Of a stretch of DNA of 30,750 nucleotides, positions 1 to 7,877 are shown in pieces (within the stretch, counting starts at the first letter, position 1; each line of letters starts with the position of its first letter). The stretch covers positions 1 to 30,750 of the forward strand of contig JADJHE010000040.1 in NCBI GenBank assembly GCA_016707685.1. Reading direction: 5' to 3'. The position numbers and the translations under genes are program-made. Below the pieces are notes generated by a model. That model ran no database searches and was not told the origin of the DNA. It saw only the letters and a list, made by a program, of their open reading frames with translations. Source of the DNA: Bacteroidota bacterium (GTDB lineage Bacteria > Bacteroidota > Bacteroidia > 2-12-FULL-35-15).

Positions 1-1006
1 CTTGCATTGGCTCAACTGGCCCCAGGACCACTTGCAGCCCAACTTGCCATTTATATGGGTTATGTTCACTACCGCATTATTGGGGCAACCATTGTAGGAG
101 TTACGTTTGTGATACCGTCTTTTTTAATGGTACTTGCTTCCAGGGGTTTGCTTTATGTAAAATTTGGTGGATTGCCATGGATGCAAGCCGTATTTTATGG
201 CATAGGTGCAGCGGTGATAGGAATAATTTCCATTAGTAGCTACAAACTGACAAAGAAAACGATAGGTAAGGATTATCTGCTTTGGGGAATATTCATTTTG
301 CTTGGGGTAACAACATTTATTACAGAAACCGAAATTATTTCTTTGGTTGTAGCTGCGGGTATTGTGGTGTGGTTCGTTAAAGCACCACCAAAATTTTTAA
401 AATCAGTAAACTCCTTTTTCCTATTTCGCTTACCCTTTTACAAATCACAGGAATTTCATCAACAGGGAAACTGCAAGAACTGTTTTGGTTTTTCTCAAAG
501 AGGAGCATTTGTTTTTGGTAGCGGACTGGCAATAGTTCCATTTTGTATGGTGGCGTAAATGAAAACGAACATCAATGGTTGACTGAACATCAATGATTGA
601 CTGAACAACAATTTTGGATGAAGAGTGGCTGTTGCCAGGATAACACCTGGACCGGTTGTTATTCTGTAGGATTCATTGGTTACTTGGTTGGTGGATTTCC
701 CGGGCTGCGTTGCACTTGCTACATTTTACCCTGCTATCTTTTCACCCATCATTCCAGCACCATATTTCAAAAAGTATGGAAAAAACCCTGCTATCAAGGC
801 ATTTGTTGACGTGTGACAGCGGCAGCAATCGGTGCTATTGCAGGTGCAGTCTGCGTTTCTTGGAATGAGACAGTTTACAGACACTTGACATCCGTTGCTT
901 TTGCAGTTATTACCGTATTGATATTGTTAAATTCAAGAAGATCCAGGAACCTATAATCATTCTAATTGCAGATATTGTTGGACTTTTTATTAAAACAGCA
1001 TTATGA
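1..1006 (+). pseudogene. chrA: chromate transporter ChrA, truncated by window edge and multiply frameshifted
   Basis: CHR-family inner-membrane transporter, known in the family for proton-linked export of chromate. The frame is already open at base 1, so the N-terminus lies outside the window. The first half reads as typical ChrA (LAPGPLAAQLAIYMGY, then hydrophobic helices). The second CHR half is recognisable only by changing frame: GAFVFGSGLAIVPF, then VGFIGYLVGGFPG, then pieces matching the usual C-terminal helices, ending VGLFIKTAL and TGA at 1004-1006. One break near 543 is a T-run one base short (FLYGG expected). Around 573-600 a short stretch (acatcaatg.ttgactga) is tandemly duplicated and brings a stop. 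At least four breaks in all. Family call is firm; whether all breaks are real mutations is not. Confidence 0.85.
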
Positions 1007-1030
1007 CACAAGCCAACCCTTCGCATCCAT

Positions 1031-1086
1031 ACACATTGGCAAGTCGCTCAAAAAGCCTTCCCGCAAGCCAAAACTTGCCAAAGAGT
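1031..1086. repeat. inverted repeat upstream of first attC-like site
   Basis: TTGGCAAGT and ACTTGCCAA form a perfect 9-bp stem around a loop of about 30 bases, in the stretch between the end of chrA and the first attC-like site. No gene covers it. It could be a further degenerate recombination site or an RNA hairpin; only the inverted repeat is certain. Confidence 0.4.
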
Positions 1087-1123
1087 ATGGCTGCCCAAAC
1101 GCACGGAAGAAAAGAAAGCACGG

Positions 1124-1256
1124 GCATACAACATTGTATAAAAGCAATAGCGGGTGAAATGGTAAAATCAAGGTCAGTGCATTTAATAAACTTTTGTGGT
1201 GGCGGACAGGTAATCGCCTTGAAATCCGCTACTGCTCTTATACTTGACCGTTACAG
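1124..1256 (+). other. attC-like recombination site 1 (long type)
   Basis: Imperfect inverted repeat of about 133 bp with attC layout. The R''-like box is ATACAAC at 1126-1132 and the R'-like box is GTTACAG at 1250-1256. The left arm (AACATTGTATAAAAGCAATA, 1130-1149) pairs with the reverse complement of the right arm ending in CTTATACTTGACCGTT, with the bulges and unpaired bases expected of attC. The middle holds a second inverted segment (GTGGCGGA / ATCCGCTAC). It belongs to a different sequence subfamily from sites 3-5. The long open frame over this stretch (1003-1329) is therefore not a gene. Confidence 0.6.
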
Positions 1257-1325
1257 CCACTTTAAAAAAAAAAAGTTGGCTGAATTGGAAAACAATATTT
1301 TATTAACAAACCAAAATGTTTTAAA

Positions 1326-3555
1326 ATGAAACGGTACTATTTTTTGACAGCATTAATCACATTTTTCACAATTTTGTCATGTAACAAAGAGGATGAAAAT
1401 TTGGCAATTAAAAAACCTACAATAACCAACGAATCTCTGAAAATGAATTGGGAATCTACACCTTATGCTCTCAATAGTGTTGATACAACCTAATGAAAAA
1501 TCACTGTTCGAACAAATTGCATCTTTAGAACAGCAACATCATTTTTTAGATCATCTTAATGAACGAATTGGAGATGCTTATTGGCTTTACAGCATGAGGC
1601 ATAGAAATGTAGAGACCAATAAGGAGATAGTATATCTCCCATTTGGCTTTTATGGAGAGGTAGGTACAAAAGCCATTTTACAGGGTATAAGACCTCTCAA
1701 TAGCCCAAATACCGACTATCAATTACAATTAATTTTAAAATCTGAAATTGAAAATTATTCAGCAGATAGATACATAGACGCATATCTAGCATTTGCTTTT
1801 GAAAGCTTTGATGAAATAATGTATGAAAAAACACCTGATTACACTTTTGCCCTATCAATGCAAGAAAAAAATCAAAGAATATTTCCTCAATATTATACAT
1901 CGAATTTCTCTGGAAATTCCAACACTGGAAATAACAGAAATGAGTGTGATGAGTATGTAATAGAACTTTGTTTTAAATACGACTGTGGTGGCACGGATGG
2001 TGGTACTGGTGGTGGTGGAATTGATGGAACTGAGGTAATTGGGGTAGTAATGGAGATAGTGATTGGGGGATGATAATGGAGACTGGACTGGCACTGGAGG
2101 CACTGGAAATGGTACTGGTGGTGATTGGAATATTTTCAGTAGAAATAGGCGAATACTTGAAGATATTGGCGGTTGGGTTGGTGGTGTGATCGGTGATATA
2201 GGAGATTTTTTTGCTGATTTATTTAAACCAAAAGTGAAATGCCCAAATTTGTCTAAAAAACATAAATTTAAAGGAGACGATTCGACGGGATCAAGATCTG
2301 GCATTTGCTATGAATGTGAGCCTTACATAATAGTAATATGTGATGACGACACAGAATGGTGGAACAAGCCTTGGAATATGACACCTTGTCCAAATTGCGA
2401 CACTAATGTAAATCCAAATCAATATGACAAAAAAGAACGAGAATGTCAGTTAAATAAAGTAAAGCAAATAAAGGCTCAATATGATTTGCCTTACTCAGCA
2501 TTAGAAATTGTAAATAAAGTTGAAGGTGTTTGTGATTGTATAGGCCACATAGAATTTAAAGACTGTGTTTTATCTACCTCTTGTTAGAAAAACTTCAAGG
2601 GTTTGTTGTTGATTATCCTATTTTTAACCCGAATACAAATCAAAATTATACTGCTTCTGAATTACTGGCCACAAAATGGATTTCTATATCATGCTTAGAA
2701 TCACAGGACTTTGATGGTTGTGCTATTAATTCTTTATTTGAATCATTAATACCTAAGCCTAATAAAGTTAATTTATTACCATCTGAAATTGAATGGTTAA
2801 AATATAACTTTGAATATTATCAAAAAGCAAAATCATTTGCAAACAATAGGACTGATTTGAGCCTTGAAGCAAGAGATTTAGCGATTGAAACTTATGTTAA
2901 ATTATTATCAACTGATCCTGCTATTGAGGAACTTGATGCATTATGGCTACTATTCCAGCTTTGTATGGCCTTTTATTAAAGACATTGGTGCTGAACTTGG
3001 TGCCGAGTTATTCAAAGCATTAGCTAAAAATATACTCCAGCAGGACAAGTAGAAAATGTTATAGATGCGATTAAAGCACTAGGTCAAGGTGAATTGCTAG
3101 ATTTTATTGGGGAGGTTTTTGATATTATTAAAACTAAATTCCCTGCGGGGGCTTTAATTGATGCAGGTATAGAATCTTATGACTTATATAAAAAAGCAGA
3201 ACCAGTTTGGAAAGCAATATCCAAAATGGAACAGTTCGGTGGAGAAGTAATTGAAAAGTTTTTATCCGTTATCAAATATACTGGTGGTAATGTTTTGGAC
3301 AAATTTAAATGGAAGGGTGGAAACATCGGCGCAGAACTACTAGATGTTGGTGACCCTAACATTTTTTGGAGTAATTTTACACAACTATTTCCCGAAATAG
3401 ATGGACCACTTTTCCTAAACCCTATCCATCCGTTAGAACAAACTTGGTATCTTGGTGCAATTACATTTAAGTTTTATCCAGAATCAAATACAACAGGGAG
3501 TTATACTATAAGTATGAAAATTGGAAACAGTTTACCTTTTAAAATTCGCTTTTAA
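1326..3555 (+). pseudogene. large secreted lipoprotein, toxin-like architecture, about five frameshifts
   Basis: No named family recognised. The start at 1326 gives a lipoprotein signal peptide (MKRYYFLTALITFFTILSC, Cys followed by Asn). The reading then passes through five frames that join end to end: about 1326-1490, 1465-2070, 2063-2587, 2581-2979, and 2970-3555, the last with another shift near 3030. Features in order are a helical N-terminal domain, a Gly/Thr/Asn-rich linker (about 2000-2110), a Cys-rich segment (CPNCDTNVNP, CDC), a helical middle, and a C-terminal domain ending NSLPFKIRF. A signal, linker and variable C-terminal domain followed by a small overlapping gene resemble Bacteroidota polymorphic toxins, but no catalytic motif is visible. 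The toxin role is inference. Confidence 0.55.
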
Positions 3556-4055
3556 TGAGATTGAATTATAGATTAAACACTGATTTTGTAGAAAAGATTA
3601 TCGGAGCAAAACTAATATCAGTGCAAACAGAAAAGGTATTATTAATATCTCGGATTGCAAAAAATTGGAGTATCAAATCCTTTGAAACTAATTTTGCAAA
3701 AGTCAAATAAAAATTTATTTTATTTGAATTACAATTTCCACAAAAAATTTATGAAATTGAAGTTGATTATGAAATTAAGCCATTGATTTCTATCTCTACT
3801 AAACATCCTGGTATTTGTGAGCATTGTAATTTAGCATTACATTTTTCTGAACCCAGTATTGTTGAGGTTAATATTTTATATAGAAGAATAGAAATGAAAG
3901 AAAAACATGTTGAATTTTATTATTCCGTGGTTTTCGATCTAGGTTATTCTAAGCATCTAATCTTTGTTTGGTCCGATGTCCCTAACACTTTAGAGATTTA
4001 TAAAGATGATGGTACGTTAGCAGTAATGGTAGGACGACCCAACCGACAACAATAG
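3555..4055 (+). pseudogene. putative immunity-like partner gene with in-frame stop, 3' end replaced by cassette insertion
   Basis: The ATG at 3555 overlaps the stop of the upstream lipoprotein gene (TAATG), suggesting translational coupling. The frame runs 51 codons to a TAA at 3708-3710, then continues open in the same frame (FELQFPQKIYEIEVDYEIKP and on) to 4055. So this is one gene with a single internal stop rather than two genes. It has no signal peptide and is probably cytoplasmic. From base 4016 the reading crosses into the next gene cassette, so the last residues (LAVMVGRPNRQQ) belong to cassette sequence and the native C-terminus is missing or displaced. The immunity role is inferred only from position and overlap; no family recognised. 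Confidence 0.45.
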
Positions 4056-4058
4056 ACA

Positions 4059-4856
4059 ATGCAGAAAACGACATTTAAAATATCAAAAATGGACTGCCCA
4101 TCCGAAGAACAAATGATACGGATGAAACTTGCCGACTTGACAAACATCAACTCGTTGGACTTTGATATTGCAAACAGACAACTGACCGTTTTTCACACCG
4201 ACAACCACGACCAAATTTTTCAGCGACTTGACAACTTAAAGTTTGACACTTCAATTATTGACAGCGTTTCGGCAGACAATTACATAGCAACAACCGACAA
4301 CACAGACCGAGAAAGAAAATTACTTTGGCAAGTTTTAGCCATTAACTTTTTCTTTTTTGCACTTGAACTTACGACAGGTTTTATTTCAAACTCAATGGGA
4401 CTTGTTGCAGACAGTTTGGATATGCTTGCCGACAGCATTGTTTACGGACTTGCACTTTTTGCAGTTGGTGGAACAATGACACGAAAGAAGAACATTGCAA
4501 AATCAGCAGGTTATTTTCAATTGACACTTGCGGTTTTTGGTTTCATTGAAGTTATCAGACGATTTATTGGAACGGAAACAATTCCAGCATTTCAGACAAT
4601 GATAATTATTTCAATTCTTGCACTTATTGGTAACGGACTTTGTTTGTATTTACTGCAAAAAAGTAAAAGCAAAGAAGCTCATATGCAAGCAAGTATGATT
4701 TTCACATCAAATGACGTAATTGTAAATCTTGGAGTAATTGTAGCAGGCGGACTTGTTTACTTGACAAACTCAAAATATCCTGACCTTATCGTTGGGACAA
4801 TTGTGTTTTTCATCGTTGGACAAGGAGCATTTAAAATTCTAAAACTATCAAAATGA
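4059..4856 (+). CDS. cation diffusion facilitator family metal transporter with N-terminal HMA-like domain
   Basis: Intact 265-aa inner-membrane protein. Residues 1-70 form a heavy-metal-associated-like domain with MDCPSEEQ, a variant of the CxxC metal-binding loop. Residues about 85-262 carry some six hydrophobic segments, with the CDF metal-site pattern DSLDMLADS in an early helix and TSNDVIVN in a later one. Known CDF proteins exchange divalent metal ions such as zinc for protons; the substrate here cannot be read. The gene fills a cassette of about 0.9 kb that begins at 4017, and its stop lies 20 bases before the R'' of the cassette's own attC. No Bacteroidota promoter is visible inside the cassette, so it probably depends on upstream transcription. 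Confidence 0.85.
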   Translation: MQKTTFKISKMDCPSEEQMIRMKLADLTNINSLDFDIANRQLTVFHTDNHDQIFQRLDNLKFDTSIIDSVSADNYIATTDNTDRERKLLWQVLAINFFFFALELTTGFISNSMGLVADSLDMLADSIVYGLALFAVGGTMTRKKNIAKSAGYFQLTLAVFGFIEVIRRFIGTETIPAFQTMIIISILALIGNGLCLYLLQKSKSKEAHMQASMIFTSNDVIVNLGVIVAGGLVYLTNSKYPDLIVGTIVFFIVGQGAFKILKLSK

Positions 4857-4875
4857 CGACCGAAAGAAGAACCAC

Positions 4876-4936
4876 TACTGCTAACAACTAAGTTTTCGTT
4901 GTGTGCGAAGCACAAGCAATGAAAACCCTGTTGAAC
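4876..4936 (+). other. attC-like recombination site 2 (short type)
   Basis: Short, well-formed attC. R'' is TACTGCTAAC (4876-4885) and R' is GTTGAAC (4930-4936). The arms CAACTAAGTTTTCGTTG and CAATGAAAACCCTGTTG are imperfect inverted repeats, and the loop closes with TTGTG/CACAA. The R'' box with flanks (4872-4885) is the reverse complement of the start of the same cassette at 4016-4029 in 13 of 14 bases, which is the end-matching expected when a circular cassette was excised and inserted. Confidence 0.8.
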
Positions 4937-5044
4937 GGAATCTTCGGTAGCGGGGCCAGATTTGAAAAGCAGAATTTGGATTTACTCCAGGACGACACAA
5001 TTATGGAGATATGGTCGGATTTATTAGCTTCAGCTGAAGCTTAG
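4919..5044 (+). CDS. small ORF of 41 aa starting inside attC site 2
   Basis: Uninterrupted frame, ATG 4919 to TAG 5044, reading MKTLLNGIFGSGARFEKQNL and then an acidic helical-looking tail that ends in ASAEA. It starts in the right arm of attC 2 and crosses the cassette boundary, so its first codons come from the attC. It could be a genuine tiny cassette gene or the remainder of a longer gene cut by the IS91-like insertion just downstream. Not recognised. Its stop overlaps the end of a 16-bp palindrome. Confidence 0.3.
   Translation: MKTLLNGIFGSGARFEKQNLDLLQDDTIMEIWSDLLASAEA
5026..5041. repeat. perfect 16-bp palindrome
   Basis: AGCTTCAGCTGAAGCT is self-complementary over its full length. 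It lies at the 3' end of the 41-aa ORF and just before the left flank of the IS91-like element. No T-run follows on either strand, so it is not a typical terminator. Confidence 0.6.
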
Positions 5045-5152
5045 CAGTAAATATTAAAAGTTAAATTGTAGATTTTTTTTGAGATTTCACCTCTTATGTT
5101 ATCATTTCGACAAATTTTACTAATTTTTGAGCATAAGCTCCCTTACCCAAAA

Positions 5153-6280
5153 TCATATGGTTTTTAGGGAGGTATGTTTTTCATGAGCTGCCTTACAGAA
5201 TTCATTTGGGGGACCGCGCCTGCCAAAGGTAAATAGTGTTATCATCTGGCCCGTTTTGCAACATGGACATGTCTTAAATTGAGATCGGCTGTTTAAAGCG
5301 ACCAGATTTGGCTGAATATAACCAGTAAGTTTTGATTTTAAATTGGAAAGCTTTTTTCGCTTCCAGGTAGAACTTAGGATGCCAAAGTGCCTTATTCTCA
5401 CAAATCGCTTGGGTAAAATATGCAAGGCAAAACGACGTATGAACTCTCCATGGCTGAGTATCATCGTTTTCTTTTGACCCTCTGCCCGATAGTCTTTGTA
5501 TGATATGGTAATTGTGAGGTCATCCATGGATATGATCCGGTGGTTCGAGATCGCTATCTTATTGGTGTATCTGCCAAGATATTCGACCACAGATGCTGGT
5601 GTTCCAAATGGCCTTTTGGCATATACGACCCACTCTTTTTTGAATAGTGAGTCATATATCGTTTGAGGTACTTCAAGGACGGAAGCTTTCAAAAGTGCAA
5701 CATACTTGGCCCGGTACACACGACTCATTGCCTTGACGGGAAAAAGAAATTTGCCTTGGTTTTTGGATAACTTCCAGACATCATTTGGAGCAACAAAGCC
5801 ACCAGGTATAATACAGTGTATATGTGGGTGTAAACTTAGGTTTTGTCCCCACGTATGTAAAATCGAGATCATTCCAGGCTTGTTATTCTTGCCAGTAAAT
5901 GCTTCTATGGTTTGCCAGGCAGCTTTGAATAGAGCATCATAGACAATCTTCGGTTGATGCAAAGCAAGCGTATTTAACTCATCCGGCAAGGTGAAGACTA
6001 CGTGAAAATAAGGCACTGGGAGAAGTTCCGATGTTCTGGCTTCGACCCACTGTACTTTTTTATGACCCTGACACTTTGGACAATGACGATTACGGCAGCT
6101 ATTGTAACTGATTTTCACATGACCACAACCATCACATTCATCGACATGTCCTCCGAGTGCCATCGTACGACAATCTTTGATTGCCCGAAGTGTTCGTACT
6201 TGCCAACTGTTAAAATCCAATGTTTCTATACTGCGCCAAGACCGCTCAAGTAAATGAGCTATTTCGTATTTGGCCTGCAT
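5153..6280 (-). CDS. IS91 family transposase (zinc-binding, HUH/Y2 type)
   Basis: Intact 375-aa protein. The N-terminal zinc ribbon has Cys49, Cys52, Cys62, Cys67 and Cys70 (DECDGCGH and CRNRHCPKC). The catalytic Y2_Tnp domain follows, with the metal-binding HUH motif HPHIHC at about 151-156 and paired tyrosines Y234 and Y238 in YLGRYTNK. In the IS91 family these tyrosines nick and covalently hold single-stranded DNA during rolling-circle transposition. The start codon overlaps the 3' end of the upstream recombinase gene by about 20 bases, so the two are co-transcribed. Length is normal for the family and no damage is seen. Confidence 0.92.
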   Translation of the reverse strand: MQAKYEIAHLLERSWRSIETLDFNSWQVRTLRAIKDCRTMALGGHVDECDGCGHVKISYNSCRNRHCPKCQGHKKVQWVEARTSELLPVPYFHVVFTLPDELNTLALHQPKIVYDALFKAAWQTIEAFTGKNNKPGMISILHTWGQNLSLHPHIHCIIPGGFVAPNDVWKLSKNQGKFLFPVKAMSRVYRAKYVALLKASVLEVPQTIYDSLFKKEWVVYAKRPFGTPASVVEYLGRYTNKIAISNHRIISMDDLTITISYKDYRAEGQKKTMILSHGEFIRRFALHILPKRFVRIRHFGILSSTWKRKKLSNLKSKLTGYIQPNLVALNSRSQFKTCPCCKTGQMITLFTFGRRGPPNEFCKAAHEKHTSLKTI

Positions 6281-7128
6281 GATGCAAATAGGGTGTCAAG
6301 TGGACTAAAGGGCTTGCAGCGACCACTCTGTGCAATATGGAGATACACTAAAGTGGTCTCAATGCTTTCATGACCTAATAATTCCTTAAGGGTCATGATA
6401 TCCATACCGTCTTCGAGAAGGTGTGTAGCAAAGGAATGTCTTAGAGTATGAACGTTGACATTCTTGATAACACCTGCTTTTTTTGACGCTGCTTTGACAG
6501 CCCACTGTACACCTTTTTGTGAGTAACGACTATCAAAGTCTCCTCCTTTTCGATTCTCCTGAGGTTGGCCGTTAAACAGCCAATCGTCGGGACTTTCTGC
6601 CTCGATATATTGGCGAAGTCCCCGGATTAGATGATCACTCAAAGGAACATAGCGGTCTTTTTTCCCCTTACCCTGGACTACATGTAGAACTTTCCGGTCA
6701 AAATCAAGATCTTGTAAACGTACACTGCGTGCCTCCAGGCAGCGCAACCCACAACCGTAGAGAAGTCCAATGAGAATTTTATGTTTAAGTAAATCGGGAG
6801 CATGCAGCAGACGCCACATTTCATCTTTAGAAAGAACAACAGGCAGTTTATTGGGACCTTTAATACTTGGAAGACCTAGATCATGAGGTTTGATACCTTC
6901 TGTTTTACAAAGCATTCTTAGGCCGAACACAGTGTGTTTAAAATACGAATCCGAAGGTGTATTGTGTTCTTGTTTTAAAAAATGCAGGTAGTCGGCGACT
7001 TGATCTTCATCCAGTTCAGTCGGCAAGCAGTTAAAATGCAAGGCCATTTTTGCAAGATGACGGGAATAATTACTGAAGGTCGATTTGCTCCTGCCAAGTA
7101 CTGAAAGTTTTTTCTCAAACTTTTCCAA
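6259..7128 (-). CDS. tyrosine recombinase (phage-integrase family) accompanying the IS91-like transposase
   Basis: Intact 289-aa recombinase. Residues 1-90 are a SAM-like core-binding domain. The catalytic domain shows the full set: R129 (GCGLR), K155 in GKGKKDR, H227/R230 in HTLRHSFATHLLE, H253 in ELLGHES, and Y262 as nucleophile. It overlaps and precedes the transposase, as in IS91 elements that carry a recombinase; there its role is accessory. It is not an integron integrase: the extra segment IntI proteins have between the second catalytic patch and the HxxR patch is absent, and patch spacing is that of ordinary XerC/D-like enzymes. It therefore does not explain the attC sites around it. 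Confidence 0.9.
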   Translation of the reverse strand: MEKFEKKLSVLGRSKSTFSNYSRHLAKMALHFNCLPTELDEDQVADYLHFLKQEHNTPSDSYFKHTVFGLRMLCKTEGIKPHDLGLPSIKGPNKLPVVLSKDEMWRLLHAPDLLKHKILIGLLYGCGLRCLEARSVRLQDLDFDRKVLHVVQGKGKKDRYVPLSDHLIRGLRQYIEAESPDDWLFNGQPQENRKGGDFDSRYSQKGVQWAVKAASKKAGVIKNVNVHTLRHSFATHLLEDGMDIMTLKELLGHESIETTLVYLHIAQSGRCKPFSPLDTLFASCRPNTK

Positions 7129-7286
7129 TTGCGCAGCAAATCCGCTAACTTTACATTTAGCTTGGCTAACAAGGGTGTGCTGACCTAAAAGGTCGGGATG
7201 TTTTTTTTTGTTGACATAATAAAATATTTAATTTGATTAAAAATTGATCAAGTGCAAATACTTTACCAAAAGCTACCGGAGGTTTA

Positions 7287-7418
7287 GTTCAACACGGGTT
7301 TGGCAAAAGTGGCGGTTCAGTGCTCCGCAGACAGTTTAGTGGTAGCCGAAAGTTTTGTGCTCCGCATCAAGTTCAGTGGTAAAAATCCCGCCCATCGCAA
7401 ATCTGCAAAACGTTAGGC
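7287..7418 (+). other. attC-like recombination site 3 (long type)
   Basis: R'' is GTTCAAC (7287-7293), fitting RYYYAAC; R' is GTTAGGC (7412-7418), fitting GTTRRRY. The left arm begins ACGGGTTTGGCAAAAGTGGC and pairs imperfectly with the right arm CCGCCCATCGCAAATCTGCAAAACGTT. R'' is the reverse complement of GTTGAAC at the end of site 2, so the IS91-containing segment has matching cassette ends over 7 bases. The left arm is nearly identical to that of site 4 for 42 bases. Confidence 0.8.
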
Positions 7419-7510
7419 GTCACCCTAAACGACTACCGTGCAGACATCAACAGACAAACAAAATGGAGAGACCAAGCCCACCCACCACCCAAATATTTTT
7501 TCAAAAAAGA

Positions 7511-7542
7511 TTGCTGACTTTCAAAATAAAATTCTAAATTTG
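7511..7542 (+). promoter_or_regulatory. Bacteroidota-type promoter of the restriction-modification cassette
   Basis: TTG (7511-7513), a 21-base spacer and TAAATTTG (7535-7542) fit the Bacteroidota consensus TTTG-N19-21-TAnnTTTG. It lies about 24 bases upstream of the controller ATG at 7566, inside the cassette, so the system brings its own promoter. The call rests on consensus only. Confidence 0.55.
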
Positions 7543-7565
7543 CCAAATAATGTCAAGACGAACTT

Positions 7566-7877
7566 ATGTCAACAATCTTTGGTAATAAAATCAAGACACT
7601 TCGAGAGGAAAAACAAATCCCTCAACGACAGTTAGCTGCTGCATTAGAAATAGACACAGCAACATACTGTAAAATTGAAAAGGGCGACAGACGGGCGAAA
7701 CGGGAACAGGTTAATCTTCTTGCAGACTTGCTAGAAGTTGACTCGAAACAATTGATACGATTGTGGTCGGCAGACAAGGTTTACGACATTATTGCCGAAG
7801 AGGAAGAAGCAACACAAATTTTAAATGTGGTTGCAGAAAGTATTGTTCAATATAAACGTAAATCAGCCAAAGTATGA
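7566..7877 (+). CDS. XRE-family HTH regulator, likely controller of the R-M system
   Basis: Intact 103-aa protein with an N-terminal helix-turn-helix of the lambda-repressor/XRE type: about residues 9-62, with RQLAAALEIDTATYCKIEKG as the recognition region. The C-terminal tail is short and charged. First gene of a three-gene operon: its stop overlaps the methylase start (ATG at 7874), and it follows a cassette-borne promoter. Small XRE regulators in this position act as controller proteins that delay nuclease expression until DNA is methylated; that role is inference from context. It is somewhat longer than classical C proteins (about 80 aa), so a more general regulator is possible. Confidence 0.8.
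   Translation: MSTIFGNKIKTLREEKQIPQRQLAAALEIDTATYCKIEKGDRRAKREQVNLLADLLEVDSKQLIRLWSADKVYDIIAEEEEATQILNVVAESIVQYKRKSAKV

Larger units (their letters stand above)
5045..7282 (-). mobile_element. IS91-like element (HUH transposase plus tyrosine recombinase), ends not defined
   Basis: Two overlapping minus-strand genes, a tyrosine recombinase followed by an IS91-type Y2 transposase, form the gene set of recombinase-bearing IS91-group elements. Such elements move by rolling-circle replication and lack classical inverted repeats, so the termini cannot be fixed from one copy; the limits given are outer bounds between the neighbouring features. Hairpins that might belong to the ends are GAGCATAAGCTC (5128-5139), beyond the transposase 3' end, and GACCTAAAAGGTC (7182-7194), upstream of the recombinase. 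The element sits between attC sites 2 and 3. Both genes are intact, so it may be active. Confidence 0.65.

Noticed and set aside
1003..1329. 108-aa open frame after chrA
   Set aside because: It runs through attC-like site 1; its composition follows the inverted repeats and there is no family resemblance.
2040..2110. Programmed frameshift in the Gly-rich linker
   Set aside because: There is no typical slippery heptamer with a following structure, and the same gene has four other unrelated breaks, so damage or error is simpler.
1855..2304. 149-aa minus-strand frame rich in Pro and Ser
   Set aside because: It is the antisense shadow of the Gly/Thr-rich linker of the lipoprotein gene.
6259..7128. 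Tyrosine recombinase as the integron integrase of the array
   Set aside because: It lacks the IntI-specific extra segment before the HxxR patch, overlaps an IS91 transposase gene, and lies inside a cassette slot rather than divergent from an attI at the array head.
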